From positions 372,001 to 436,000 of the forward strand of contig NZ_JAFVLN010000007.1 in NCBI RefSeq assembly GCF_017377775.1: DNA of 64,000 nucleotides, in the 5' to 3' direction. The notes under the pieces were generated by a model, which was not told the origin of the DNA, did no database searches, and saw only the letters and a list, made by a program, of their open reading frames with translations. Source of the DNA: Streptomyces sp. VRA16 Mangrove soil. GTDB lineage: Bacteria > Actinomycetota > Actinomycetes > Streptomycetales > Streptomycetaceae. Positions 43,440 through 52,051 of this stretch are shown here, piece by piece. How positions within the stretch are numbered: position 1 is the stretch's first letter; the number at the start of each line of letters is the position of its first letter. The translations under genes were made by a program, and so were the position numbers.

Positions 43440-44546
43440 TCAGCGCAGCACGCCCTCGATGAAGTCCCCGCCGAGGCGCGACACCACGCCCAGATCCAGC
43501 TGGTGCTGCACATAGCGGCCTTGGCGGCGGGTCGTGACCAGGCCCGCCTTCTTCAGCACCGACAGGTGCCGGGATATCTCCGGCGCCGTCATGCCGTGCG
43601 CGTCGGCCAGCTCGCCCGTCGTGTACGAGCCGCGCGCCAGGTGGCGGCACAGACGCATCCGCACCGGGTGCGCGAGGGCGGACATGCGCAGGGTCAGCTG
43701 CTCGACGGAGGGTGGCGCGGCCGGACCCGGCGAGGAGATCGGGTACGTGATCATCGGCTGCCAGCCCTTGCGGTGCAGCACCCACAGGTGCGGCCAGCCC
43801 AGGCTGGTCGGCGTCAGGATCAGATGGCCGCCGTCCGTGGCCGTGCGGCCCACGCTGATCTTGTCGACGACGATCGCCCGGCCCGGCTCGTCCAGCGTGA
43901 CCGAGGGTGAGATCGCCGCGAGCGCGTCCTTGAGCCCCTTGCGGCGCAGCAGATCCGTCTTGAGCCGGGCGTCGGCCGCCACCTGGTGCTGGACGCGCCC
44001 CCACACGTCTGCGAAGAACGCCTCGTCGCAGTCCTGCAGCAGCTCGCGGAACCAGGTCCTGATCACGGGCGGGTCGTCCAGCAGACGCTGGGTGAAGCGC
44101 ACTTGGTGCGTGCCGCGGGCCGCCGCGAGCTCCAGCGCGCGCCGGCGGGCGCCCGGGTCGGCCAGCCGGTTACCCGGCCGCTCCGCGTACTCCGACTGGC
44201 AGGTGAACTCCAGGGCGGCGTCCACGAACTGCTCGTCGGAGAGCTTGTCCAGCAGGTCCAGTTCCTCGGCGAGCGTGGCCCCCGGCAGCGTGCTGTGGCC
44301 GGCGATCCCGGCGGACGGGGTGAAGACGTCCGAGAACGTCGTCCGCCACAGGAAGTCCGCCTCGCACAGACGGTCCGCGAGGCACGGGTCGAGACCGGCC
44401 GAGACGCTCGTCGTCCACCCCTGCAGCCCCGGGTGGTGGGCGGGCTCCGACAGCGCGTGCAGTGCCATGCCCAACTCGGCCAGGGGCGAGGGCACGACAT
44501 GGATCCGCTCGGCCGGCAGGCCGGTGATGTCGATGCTCACGCTCAT
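43440..44546 (-). CDS. ArsR-type regulator with N-terminal DUF5937
   Basis: A 368-residue protein from ATG 44546; an in-frame ATG at 44561 is possible. The N-terminal 270 residues are the DUF5937 domain (SVSIDITGLPAERIHVVPSPLAELGMALHAL, near its start). The C-terminus is a winged helix: RMSALAHPVRMRLCRHLARGSYTTGELADAHGMTAPEISRHLSVLKKAGLV. This fused layout is common in Streptomyces and usually controls an adjacent exporter or itself. Here a perfect palindrome lies just upstream, so autoregulation is likely. Confidence 0.88.
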   Translation of the reverse strand: MSVSIDITGLPAERIHVVPSPLAELGMALHALSEPAHHPGLQGWTTSVSAGLDPCLADRLCEADFLWRTTFSDVFTPSAGIAGHSTLPGATLAEELDLLDKLSDEQFVDAALEFTCQSEYAERPGNRLADPGARRRALELAAARGTHQVRFTQRLLDDPPVIRTWFRELLQDCDEAFFADVWGRVQHQVAADARLKTDLLRRKGLKDALAAISPSVTLDEPGRAIVVDKISVGRTATDGGHLILTPTSLGWPHLWVLHRKGWQPMITYPISSPGPAAPPSVEQLTLRMSALAHPVRMRLCRHLARGSYTTGELADAHGMTAPEISRHLSVLKKAGLVTTRRQGRYVQHQLDLGVVSRLGGDFIEGVLR

Positions 44547-44582
44547 GACCCCATGGTGCATGCCCCCACTGACAACCGGGTC

Positions 44583-44609
44583 GTCGATTGACGGCTCCCG
44601 TCAATCGAC
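44583..44609. promoter_or_regulatory. Perfect 12-bp palindrome, operator of the DUF5937 regulator
   Basis: GTCGATTGACGG (44583-44594), spacer CTC, CCGTCAATCGAC (44598-44609). The arms match perfectly and the centre is about 50 bases upstream of the ATG on the minus strand. The core TTGACGG-N3-CCGTCAA is the kind of dyad bound by ArsR dimers. Confidence 0.75.
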
Positions 44610-44665
44610 GTGACCCGGCATCGGCGGCGGCCGCAGTCTCGTAGTCATCGCCCCCTAAGGCCACC

Positions 44666-44740
44666 GAAAGCCAGTAGAAGCCATGGAAAGCGGCTGAAAA
44701 TCGCTGAAAGTCGCTGAAAGCATTCGAAGGCAGGCGAAAG
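44666..44740. repeat. GAAA motifs phased at 10 bp
   Basis: GAA(A/G)-containing units begin at 44666, 44677, 44686, 44696, 44706, 44716, 44726 and 44736; the last six are spaced exactly 10 bp. The best copies read TCGCTGAAAG. One helical turn per unit places all A-tracts on one face of the DNA, which can bend it or bind several protein copies. It ends before a T5 run at 44743-44747, between the DUF5937 gene and the small gene at 44793. Confidence 0.75.
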
Positions 44741-44792
44741 GTCTTTTTGCGGGCGCGGAGTGACAATTGAGATGATGAGCGAGGTGGTCACC

Positions 44793-45014
44793 ATGACCGT
44801 CACCCAGCAGTACGCCCTCGATCTCTACCGGGCCGCGCAGCGCGGCGAACCGGCCCCGCCCGCCCCCTACCGGCACGAGGCGGCCGTCCTGCGCGAGCTG
44901 CGCGACTACCGCCGCTTCCGGGCGGTTGTGGCGGAGCGCCCGGCCCGGGGCCGCATCAGGGCGGCCCTGGCCCGGCGCTTCTCCGCCCGTCGCGGTCACA
45001 CCGCCGGGTGCTGA
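44793..45014 (+). CDS. Small conserved-type hypothetical protein
   Basis: A 73-residue basic protein. ATG 44793 is chosen as GAGG lies 8 bases upstream; the frame opens at 44760. The sequence begins MTVTQQYALDLYRAAQRGE, then a Pro-rich PAPPAPYRHEAA, then a helical Arg-rich region (LRELRDYRRFRAVVAERPARGRIRAALARRFSARRG). Such small basic proteins are frequent in Streptomyces with no assigned role. The downstream threonine aldolase-like gene is convergent. Confidence 0.6.
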   Translation: MTVTQQYALDLYRAAQRGEPAPPAPYRHEAAVLRELRDYRRFRAVVAERPARGRIRAALARRFSARRGHTAGC

Positions 45015-45024
45015 GCCCGGTCGC

Positions 45025-46215
45025 TCACGGCAGCCGCCGTACGAAGTCCGCGACGGCCGCGCGGACGTCGTCGGGGCTCCACTCCAGGCCGGCCGCGGCG
45101 ACCGTCACCTCGGTGACCGCGCATCCCGGCACCTGACTCGTGGGCCACCAGCGCCCGAACAGCTGGACCTTCGTCTCCTCCGCCTGCGTCAGCGCCGCCT
45201 CGGTGAGCACCTCGGCGTCGTAGGGCAGCAGGACCCGGAACTGGTGCGTGTGCGGCTCCTCGGGGTGGACCCGGGCCCATGGGATCCCCGCGTCGGCCAG
45301 CCCCTCGCGCAGCGCCGTCGCGACCACGCGCGCGTGCGCCACGTAGTCCGGCAGCCTCGGCAGCTCGTGCTCCAGCCCCGCCAGCGCCGCGATCGCCTGC
45401 GGGTACTGGTGGAAGACCTGGCCGCCGTAGCGGTGCCGCCAGGCCCTGGCCTCGTCGACGAACGACTGCGGGCCCGCGAGCGCCGCGCCGCTGAGGCCGC
45501 CGAGCGACTTGTAGAACGACACGTACACGCTGTCCGCGAGGTCGGCGATCTCGTGCAGCGGGCGCCCGAAGCGCGTCGTGCACTCCCACAGGCGGGCCCC
45601 GTCGAAGTGGATCACCGCTTCACGCGCGCGTGCCGCTTCGCAGACCTCCTCCAGCTCCTCCCACGTGGGCAGCACGTATCCCGCGTCCCTGAGCGGCAGT
45701 TCGAGCATCAGCGTCCCGAACGGCTCGTCCAGGCCGTGCACCTCGGCGGCCGTGATCTGGCGCGGCTCGGTCGTCGGGTGCACCGTGCGCAGGCCGGAGA
45801 CCGTGGTGAGCGCCTCGCGCTCGTGGACCTCGGGGTGGCCCAGCGGGTGCAGGGCCACCGTGGAGTTGCCGGTGCGGCCCGCCCAGCAGCGCAGGGCGAC
45901 CTGCTGCGCCATGGTGCCGGTGGGGAAGAACGCGGCCGCCTCCTTGCCGAGCAGCCCGGCGACCTTCGCCTCCAGTTCGGCGACGACACCGTCCCCGTAG
46001 AGGTCGACGTCGCCCGACAGGTCGGCCACGGTGCCGGCGACCTCGGTCAGGCGCGCCCAGTGCTCGCCGATCGTGGGCACGTGCGGGCCGCGCGCCAGGG
46101 TGCGCTCGACGCTCCGCCAGGCCGCGAGCCGCCGCGCGGTCCGCCGCTTCTCGTCGCTCGCGTTCTCGTCGCCCGTGTCGACGGGCCGTTCGCTGTTCTC
46201 TTTCGCCGGACTCAT
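45025..46215 (-). CDS. Threonine aldolase family beta-eliminating lyase
   Basis: A 396-residue PLP enzyme. ATG 46215 gives MSPAKENSERP; no strong ribosome site is seen, and the frame is open to 46392. Fold type I markers are AAFFPTGTMAQQVAL (cofactor Gly/Thr), AVIHFDGARLWEC (Asp205) and VSFYKSLGGLSGAAL with the Schiff-base Lys236. Relatives split L-threonine or L-allo-threonine into glycine and acetaldehyde; the N-terminal 60 residues are extra. It stands alone. Confidence 0.87.
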   Translation of the reverse strand: MSPAKENSERPVDTGDENASDEKRRTARRLAAWRSVERTLARGPHVPTIGEHWARLTEVAGTVADLSGDVDLYGDGVVAELEAKVAGLLGKEAAAFFPTGTMAQQVALRCWAGRTGNSTVALHPLGHPEVHEREALTTVSGLRTVHPTTEPRQITAAEVHGLDEPFGTLMLELPLRDAGYVLPTWEELEEVCEAARAREAVIHFDGARLWECTTRFGRPLHEIADLADSVYVSFYKSLGGLSGAALAGPQSFVDEARAWRHRYGGQVFHQYPQAIAALAGLEHELPRLPDYVAHARVVATALREGLADAGIPWARVHPEEPHTHQFRVLLPYDAEVLTEAALTQAEETKVQLFGRWWPTSQVPGCAVTEVTVAAAGLEWSPDDVRAAVADFVRRLP

Positions 46216-46385
46216 GACCGGATCATGTCGCACGAGCCCGCGCCTGCCCGCGCCTGCCCACGGGTGTCTCGTACGCGCGTGCGCTTGCCCACAGCCTGTG
46301 GACAGCCGAGGCCCGCCCGCCCAGATAGCGTTAACATGACGAGAAATCGTCCGGTACCCCGAGCGGACTGGAACGGAAGGCCCCC

Positions 46386-47324
46386 GTGACACCTCCTTCG
46401 AACCCGCGGAACGAGCCCGACCCCAAGGACCCCTCCGCCCGGCCCGCCCGCCTCGGCGTCGGTGTCGTCGGCGCGGGCCGGGTGGGCCCCGCCCTCGCCG
46501 CGTCCCTGCAGCTCGCCGGACACCGTCCGGTCGCCGTCTCCGGAGTCTCCGACGCGTCCGTGCGGCGCGCCGCCACCATGCTCCCCGACGTCCCCCTCGT
46601 GCCGCCCGCCGAGGTCCTCGCGCGCGCCGAGCTCGTGCTCCTGACCGTCCCCGACGACGTCCTGCCGGGCCTCGTCGAGGGCTTCGTCGAGACCGGCTCG
46701 ATCCGCCCCGGACAGCTGCTCGTGCACACCTCGGGGCGGTACGGCACCAAGGTCCTCGACCCGGCCCTGCGCGCGGGCGCCCTGCCGCTCGCCCTGCACC
46801 CCGCGATGACGTTCACCGGCACCGCCGTCGACGTCCAGCGCCTGGCCGGCTGCTCGTTCGGCGTGACCGCCCCCGAGGAGCTGCGGCTCGCCGCCGAGGC
46901 CCTGGTCATCGAGATGGGCGGCGAGCCCGAGTGGATCGAGGAGGAGATGCGGCCGCTGTACCACGCGGCCCTCGCCCTCGGCGCGAACCACCTGGTGACC
47001 CTGGTCGCCGAGTCCATGGAGCTGCTGCGCGACGCCGGTGTCTCCGCCCCCGACCGGATGCTCGGCCCGCTGCTCGGCGCGGCGCTGGACAACGCGCTCA
47101 GGTCGGGCGACGCGGCCCTCACGGGCCCGGTCGCGCGCGGCGACGCGGGCACGGTCGCCGCGCACGTCTCGGAGCTGCGCCGGCACGCGCCGCAGACCGT
47201 CGCCGGGTATCTCGCGATGGCCCGCGCCACCGCCGACCGCGCCCTCGCGCACGGGCTGCTCAAGCCGGAGCTCGCCGAGGACCTGCTCGGTGTCCTCGCG
47301 ACCGGTGCGGAGGAGACCCGATGA
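46386..47324 (+). CDS. Rossmann-like/DUF2520 protein upstream of panC
   Basis: A 312-residue protein from GTG 46386 with GGAAGG upstream. The N-terminal NAD(P)-binding fold is LGVGVVGAGRVGPALAASLQLAGH, followed by VLLTVPDDVLPGLVEGF and LVHTSGRYG. The DUF2520 C-terminal helical half (YHAALALGANHLVTLVAESMELLRDAGV) resembles 6-phosphogluconate dehydrogenase-like reductases. It overlaps panC by 4 bases, and no panE is in the cluster, so a ketopantoate reductase role is possible. This is inferred from context. Confidence 0.85.
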   Translation: MTPPSNPRNEPDPKDPSARPARLGVGVVGAGRVGPALAASLQLAGHRPVAVSGVSDASVRRAATMLPDVPLVPPAEVLARAELVLLTVPDDVLPGLVEGFVETGSIRPGQLLVHTSGRYGTKVLDPALRAGALPLALHPAMTFTGTAVDVQRLAGCSFGVTAPEELRLAAEALVIEMGGEPEWIEEEMRPLYHAALALGANHLVTLVAESMELLRDAGVSAPDRMLGPLLGAALDNALRSGDAALTGPVARGDAGTVAAHVSELRRHAPQTVAGYLAMARATADRALAHGLLKPELAEDLLGVLATGAEETR

Positions 47325-48316
47325 GCTCGTCGAACACGCGCCTTCTCCACAAGGGCGAGGAACTGCGCGCACGCACGCGTGCCGGGCAGCGCGTCGTCGT
47401 CATGACCATGGGCGCCCTGCACGAGGGCCACGCCACGCTCGTCCGCACCGCCCGCGAGCGCGCGGGCGACGACGGCGAAGTGGTCGTCACCGTCTTCGTG
47501 AACCCGCTGCAGTTCGGCGCGGGCGAGGACCTCGACCGCTATCCGCGCACCCTGGAGGCGGACGTCAAGATCGCCGAACAGGCGGGCGCGGACGCCGTGT
47601 TCGCGCCGTCCGTCGACGAGGTCTACCCCGGCGGACAGCCCCAGGTCCGGATGTCGGCGGGCCCGATGGGCGAGCGCCTCGAAGGCGCCTCGCGTCCCGG
47701 CCACTTCGACGGCATGCTCACCGTCGTCGCCAAGCTGCTGCACCTCACGCGCGCGGACGTCGCCCTCTTCGGGCAGAAGGACGCCCAGCAACTCGCCCTG
47801 ATCCGGCGGATGGTGCGCGATCTGAACTTCGACGTGGAGATCGTCGCCGTCCCCACGGTCCGCGAGCCGGACGGCCTGGCCCTCTCCTCGCGCAACCGCT
47901 ACCTGTCGACCGAGGAGCGGCGCAGCGCGCTCGCGCTCTCCCGCGCGCTGTTCGCGGGCCGCGACCGGCACGCCGCCCAGGAAGCCCTGCGCGCGCGGGC
48001 CGCCGAGAGCCCCACCACGCGCGCGCGTGCCCGCGCGCTCGACGCCCTGGGCGAGGCCCGCGCCGCCGCCGACGCGCACGCGGTGGCGTCCCCCGGCGGT
48101 CCCGCGAGCGTCCTCGCGGCGGCCCGCCAGGTCCTGGACGAGGCCCGCCGCCTGCGTCCCCCGGTCGAGCTCGACTACCTGGCCCTCGTCGACCCGTCCG
48201 ACTTCGGCGACGTACGAGGCGACTTCGAGGGCGAGGCCGTCCTCGCGGTCGCCGCGCGGGTCGGCACCACCCGGCTGATCGACAATCTGCCCCTGACCTT
48301 CGGAGGTCGACTGTGA
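47321..48316 (+). CDS. panC: Pantoate--beta-alanine ligase
   Basis: A 331-residue enzyme that makes pantothenate from pantoate, beta-alanine and ATP. Nucleotidyl-transferase motifs are MTMGALHEGHATLV (HxGH), VFVNPLQFG, FGQKDAQQLALIRRMV and LALSSRNRYLS (KMSKS-like). An Ala/Arg-rich insertion lies in the C-terminal domain (about residues 215-275). Start and stop overlap both neighbours by 4 bases. Confidence 0.95.
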   Translation: MSSSNTRLLHKGEELRARTRAGQRVVVMTMGALHEGHATLVRTARERAGDDGEVVVTVFVNPLQFGAGEDLDRYPRTLEADVKIAEQAGADAVFAPSVDEVYPGGQPQVRMSAGPMGERLEGASRPGHFDGMLTVVAKLLHLTRADVALFGQKDAQQLALIRRMVRDLNFDVEIVAVPTVREPDGLALSSRNRYLSTEERRSALALSRALFAGRDRHAAQEALRARAAESPTTRARARALDALGEARAAADAHAVASPGGPASVLAAARQVLDEARRLRPPVELDYLALVDPSDFGDVRGDFEGEAVLAVAARVGTTRLIDNLPLTFGGRL

Positions 48317-50103
48317 CGAGCACAGGCATACGTCTGCACGCACCAGCCCCCGGCTGGAGCATCGAGGCCGACGTGGTCGTCGTCGGCTCCGGGGTCGCGG
48401 GACTGACCGCCGCGCTGCGCTGCGAGGCCGCGGGGCTGCGCACCGTCGTCGTCACCAAGGCCCGCCTCGACGACGGCTCCACGCGCTGGGCCCAGGGCGG
48501 CATCGCGGCCGCGCTCGGCGAGGGCGACACCCCCGAGCAGCACCTGGACGACACCCTGGTCGCGGGCGTCGGCCTGTGCGACGAGAACGCCGTGCGCACC
48601 CTGGTCACCGAGGGCCCCGGCGCGGTACGCCGCCTCATCGACGCGGGCGCCCGGTTCGACGAGGCCGAGGACGGCTCGCTCGACCTGACCCGCGAGGGCG
48701 GCCACCACCGGCGCCGCATCGTGCACGCGGGCGGCGACGCCTCCGGCGCCGAGGTCTCCCGGGCCCTGATCGAGGCGGTACTTGCGCGCAAGAAGGGCGG
48801 GCGCGAAGCGCCCTCGGCCGAGGGCGGTGGCGGGCGACGGGCGGGCGGCGTCGAGACCGTCGAGAACGCGCTGGTGCTCGACCTGCTGACGGACGCCGAG
48901 GGCCGCACCGCCGGTGTCACCCTGCACGTGATGGGGGAGGGCCAGCACGACGGTGTCGGTGCCGTCCTCGCCCCGGCCGTCGTCCTCGCGACCGGCGGCA
49001 TGGGCCAGGTCTTCTCGGCGACCACGAACCCGCACGTGTCCACGGGCGACGGCGTCGCCCTCGCCCTGCGCGCCGGCGCCGAGGTCAGTGACCTGGAGTT
49101 CGTCCAGTTCCACCCCACCGTGCTCTTCCTGGGCGCGGACGCCGAGGGCCAGCAGCCGCTCGTCTCCGAGGCCGTCCGCGGTGAGGGCGCCCACCTGGTC
49201 GACGCGGACGGTGTGCGCTTCATGGTGGGCCAGCACGAACTCGCGGAGCTGGCACCCCGGGACATCGTCGCCAAGGGCATCACGCGCCGCATGCTGGAGC
49301 AGGGCGCCGACCACATGTTCCTCGACGCGCGGCACTTCGGCGCCGAGATGTGGGAGAAGCGGTTCCCCACCATCCTCGCCGCCTGCCGCGCCCACGGCAT
49401 GGACCCGATCACCGAGCCGATCCCGATCGCCCCGGCCGCGCACTACGCCTCCGGAGGGGTGCGCACCGATCTGCACGGCCGCACCACGGTCCCCGGCCTG
49501 TACGCGTGCGGCGAGGTCGCCTGCACCGGCGTGCACGGCGCGAACCGGCTCGCCTCCAACTCGCTCCTCGAAGGCCTGGTCTACGCCGAGCGCATCGCGG
49601 ACGACATCACGCGGGAGCACGCGGAGAACGGCCTGCACGCGCGCGTGCCCGCGCCGGTCGACCACCCCGACACCCCGACCCACCCGCTGCTGCCCGCCGA
49701 GGCCCGCTTCGCCATCCAGCGTGTGATGACCGAGGGCGCCGGCGTACTGCGCTCCGCGGACTCCCTCTCCGATGCCGCCGCCCAGCTCGGCCGCATCCAC
49801 GCCGACGCGGCCAACTCCCTGACGGAGCACGGCAAGACGGCCGTCCCCGGCGTCGACACCTGGGAGGCGACGAACCTCCTGTGCGTGGCCCGCGTCCTGG
49901 TCGCCGCCGCCCGCCGCCGCGAGGAGACCCGCGGCTGCCACTGGCGCGAGGACCACACGGACCGGGACGACGCGAACTGGCGCCGCCACATCGTCGTACG
50001 CCTCAATCCGGACCGGACTCTGGCCACGTACACCACACAAACAGCAGACTTCCCGGCAACAGCCGTACCGGCTGCAACAGCACAGAACTCTCAGGAGCAG
50101 TGA
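48313..50103 (+). CDS. nadB: L-aspartate oxidase
   Basis: A 596-residue flavoprotein oxidising aspartate to iminoaspartate, the first step of NAD synthesis. GTG 48313 overlaps the panC stop (GTGA). The FAD fold is VVVVGSGVAGLTAALRCEAAG; STRWAQGGIAAALG, EFVQFHPTVLFLG, VRGEGAHLVDADG and HGANRLASNSLLEGLVYAERI are family blocks. No nadA gene follows, so quinolinate synthase must be encoded elsewhere. A Gly/Arg-rich insert (GGREAPSAEGGGG) is near residue 165. Confidence 0.95.
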   Translation: MTSTGIRLHAPAPGWSIEADVVVVGSGVAGLTAALRCEAAGLRTVVVTKARLDDGSTRWAQGGIAAALGEGDTPEQHLDDTLVAGVGLCDENAVRTLVTEGPGAVRRLIDAGARFDEAEDGSLDLTREGGHHRRRIVHAGGDASGAEVSRALIEAVLARKKGGREAPSAEGGGGRRAGGVETVENALVLDLLTDAEGRTAGVTLHVMGEGQHDGVGAVLAPAVVLATGGMGQVFSATTNPHVSTGDGVALALRAGAEVSDLEFVQFHPTVLFLGADAEGQQPLVSEAVRGEGAHLVDADGVRFMVGQHELAELAPRDIVAKGITRRMLEQGADHMFLDARHFGAEMWEKRFPTILAACRAHGMDPITEPIPIAPAAHYASGGVRTDLHGRTTVPGLYACGEVACTGVHGANRLASNSLLEGLVYAERIADDITREHAENGLHARVPAPVDHPDTPTHPLLPAEARFAIQRVMTEGAGVLRSADSLSDAAAQLGRIHADAANSLTEHGKTAVPGVDTWEATNLLCVARVLVAAARRREETRGCHWREDHTDRDDANWRRHIVVRLNPDRTLATYTTQTADFPATAVPAATAQNSQEQ

Positions 50104-50108
50104 CCGAC

Positions 50109-51107
50109 GTGAGCGCCACCCCCGACCTTCCCCTGGCCGACGCCGACAACGGCGGCTGCGGCGACAACTGCGGCTGCGCCCACGGCGACTCGGACGCCGA
50201 CGCCATGGAGTGCGGCCTCGACCCGTCCCTGGCCAAGCTGCTGCTGGACGCCGGTCTGCACCCGGTCGAGATCGAGGACATCGCCCACATGGCGATCGCC
50301 GAGGACCTCGACGGCGGCGTGGACGTCACCACGGTTGCCACGATCCCCGAGGACGCCGTCGCCACCGCCGACTTCACGGCCCGCGAGGCGGGCGTCGTGG
50401 CGGGCCTCAGGGTCGCCGAGGCGATCGTCTCCGTCGTGGCGAGCGACGAGTTCGAGGTCGAGCGGCACGTCGAGGACGGCGACCTCGTGGAGGCCGGGCA
50501 GAAGCTGCTGTCCGTCACCACCCGCACCCGCGACCTGCTCACCGCCGAGCGCAGCGCGCTCAACCTCCTGTGCCGCCTGTCCGGCATCGCCACGGCCACG
50601 CGCGCGTGGGCGGACGCCCTGGAGGGCACCAAGACCGGTACACGGGTCAGGGACACCCGCAAGACCACGCCGGGCCTGCGCTCCCTGGAGAAGTACGCGG
50701 TCCGCATGGGCGGCGGCGTCAACCACCGCATGTCCCTGTCGGACGCGGCCCTGGTCAAGGACAACCACGTGGTGGCGGCGGGCGGCGTCGCGGCAGCCTT
50801 CCAGGCCGTGCGCGACCGCTTCCCCGGCCTCACGATCGAGGTCGAGGTCGACACCCTGCACCAGCTGCGCGAGGTCCTCGACGCCGGCGCCGACCTGATC
50901 CTCCTGGACAACTTCACGCCCGGCGAGACCGAGGAGGCCGTGGCCCTCACCGACGGCCGCGCGCTCCTGGAGTCCTCCGGCCGGCTCACCCTGGAGAACG
51001 CCGCGACGTACGCGAGGACCGGCGTCGACTTCCTCGCCGTAGGCGCCCTGACCCACTCCTCGCCGATCCTCGACATCGGCCTCGACCTGCGGGAAGCGGC
51101 CGTCTGA
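50109..51107 (+). CDS. nadC: Nicotinate-nucleotide pyrophosphorylase (carboxylating)
   Basis: A 332-residue enzyme converting quinolinate and PRPP to nicotinate mononucleotide. GTG 50109 fits AGGAG (50093-50097) better than GTG 50100. Core motifs are LLTAERSALNLLCRLSGIATAT, DTRKTTPGLRSLEKYAVRMGGG, KDNHVV and IEVEVDTLHQL. The first 36 residues form an extra acidic tail with Cys17, Cys21, Cys23, His25 and Cys35, a possible metal-binding site. Between nadB and coaX in the operon. Confidence 0.94.
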   Translation: MSATPDLPLADADNGGCGDNCGCAHGDSDADAMECGLDPSLAKLLLDAGLHPVEIEDIAHMAIAEDLDGGVDVTTVATIPEDAVATADFTAREAGVVAGLRVAEAIVSVVASDEFEVERHVEDGDLVEAGQKLLSVTTRTRDLLTAERSALNLLCRLSGIATATRAWADALEGTKTGTRVRDTRKTTPGLRSLEKYAVRMGGGVNHRMSLSDAALVKDNHVVAAGGVAAAFQAVRDRFPGLTIEVEVDTLHQLREVLDAGADLILLDNFTPGETEEAVALTDGRALLESSGRLTLENAATYARTGVDFLAVGALTHSSPILDIGLDLREAAV

Positions 51108-51904
51108 TGCTTCTGACCATCGACGTGGGCAACACCCACACCGTCCTCGGTCTGTTCGACGGCGAGGAGATCGTCGAGCACTGGCGCATCTCCACCGACG
51201 CCCGCCGCACCGCCGACGAACTCGCCGTCCTGCTCCAGGGCCTGATGGGCATGCACCCGCTGCTCGGCGACGAACTCGGCGACGGCATCGACGGCATCGC
51301 CATCTGCTCGACCGTCCCCTCGGTCCTGCACGAGCTGCGCGAGGTCACCCGCCGCTACTACGGTGACGTCCCTGCCGTCCTGGTCGAGCCCGGCATCAAG
51401 ACCGGTGTCCCGATCCTCATGGACAACCCCAAGGAGGTCGGCGCCGACCGCATCATCAACGCGGTCGCGGCCGTCGAGCTGTACGGCGGCCCGGCGATCG
51501 TCGTCGACTTCGGTACGGCGACGACGTTCGACGCGGTGTCCGCGCGCGGCGAGTACACCGGCGGCGTGATCGCCCCCGGCATCGAGATCTCCGTCGAGGC
51601 CCTCGGCGTCCGCGGCGCGCAGCTCCGCAAGATCGAGCTGGCCAGGCCGCGCAGCGTCATCGGCAAGAACACGGTCGAGGCCATGCAGTCCGGCATCCTC
51701 TACGGGTTCGCGGGCCAGGTCGACGGGGTCGTGAACCGGATGGCCAAGGAACTGGCGGACGACCCGGACGACGTCACCGTCATCGCGACGGGCGGGCTCG
51801 CGCCCATGGTGCTGGGCGAGGCCACGGTCATCGACGAGCACGAGCCGTGGCTGACGCTGATCGGGCTGCGGCTGGTCTACGAGCGGAACGTGTCTCGTCT
51901 CTGA
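51107..51904 (+). CDS. coaX: Type III pantothenate kinase
   Basis: A 265-residue ASKHA-fold kinase, ATG overlapping the nadC stop (TGATG). It phosphorylates pantothenate without acetyl-CoA feedback. Motifs are MLLTIDVGNTHTVLGLF (phosphate 1), GADRIINAVAAVELYG (the Asp-Arg catalytic motif), VVDFGTATTFDAVS and GGVIAPGIEISVEAL. It follows panC in the pathway, completing pantothenate to 4-phosphopantothenate within one operon. Confidence 0.95.
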   Translation: MLLTIDVGNTHTVLGLFDGEEIVEHWRISTDARRTADELAVLLQGLMGMHPLLGDELGDGIDGIAICSTVPSVLHELREVTRRYYGDVPAVLVEPGIKTGVPILMDNPKEVGADRIINAVAAVELYGGPAIVVDFGTATTFDAVSARGEYTGGVIAPGIEISVEALGVRGAQLRKIELARPRSVIGKNTVEAMQSGILYGFAGQVDGVVNRMAKELADDPDDVTVIATGGLAPMVLGEATVIDEHEPWLTLIGLRLVYERNVSRL

Positions 51905-51910
51905 GCCGCG

Positions 51911-51933
51911 GAATCCCGCGCCGTGGGGGATTC
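51911..51933 (+). terminator. Terminator of the panC-nadBC-coaX operon
   Basis: GAATCCC (51911-51917), 9-base loop, GGGATTC (51927-51933), six bases after the coaX stop. Confidence 0.65.
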
Positions 51934-52051
51934 TCCGGCCGGTCGGGCGCGGCTCTCGTCGTGGCGCCCGACGCTCCCGAGCGGAGCGTAAGGCGCGCCC
52001 GGGAATTGCCGGTTAAGCCGATTTGTCCGTAATAGGCCGTACCGTCAGCCC

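Noticed and set aside
44666..44740. CRISPR-like array
   Set aside because: Repeat units are 10 bp with no spacer of constant length and no cas genes are near.
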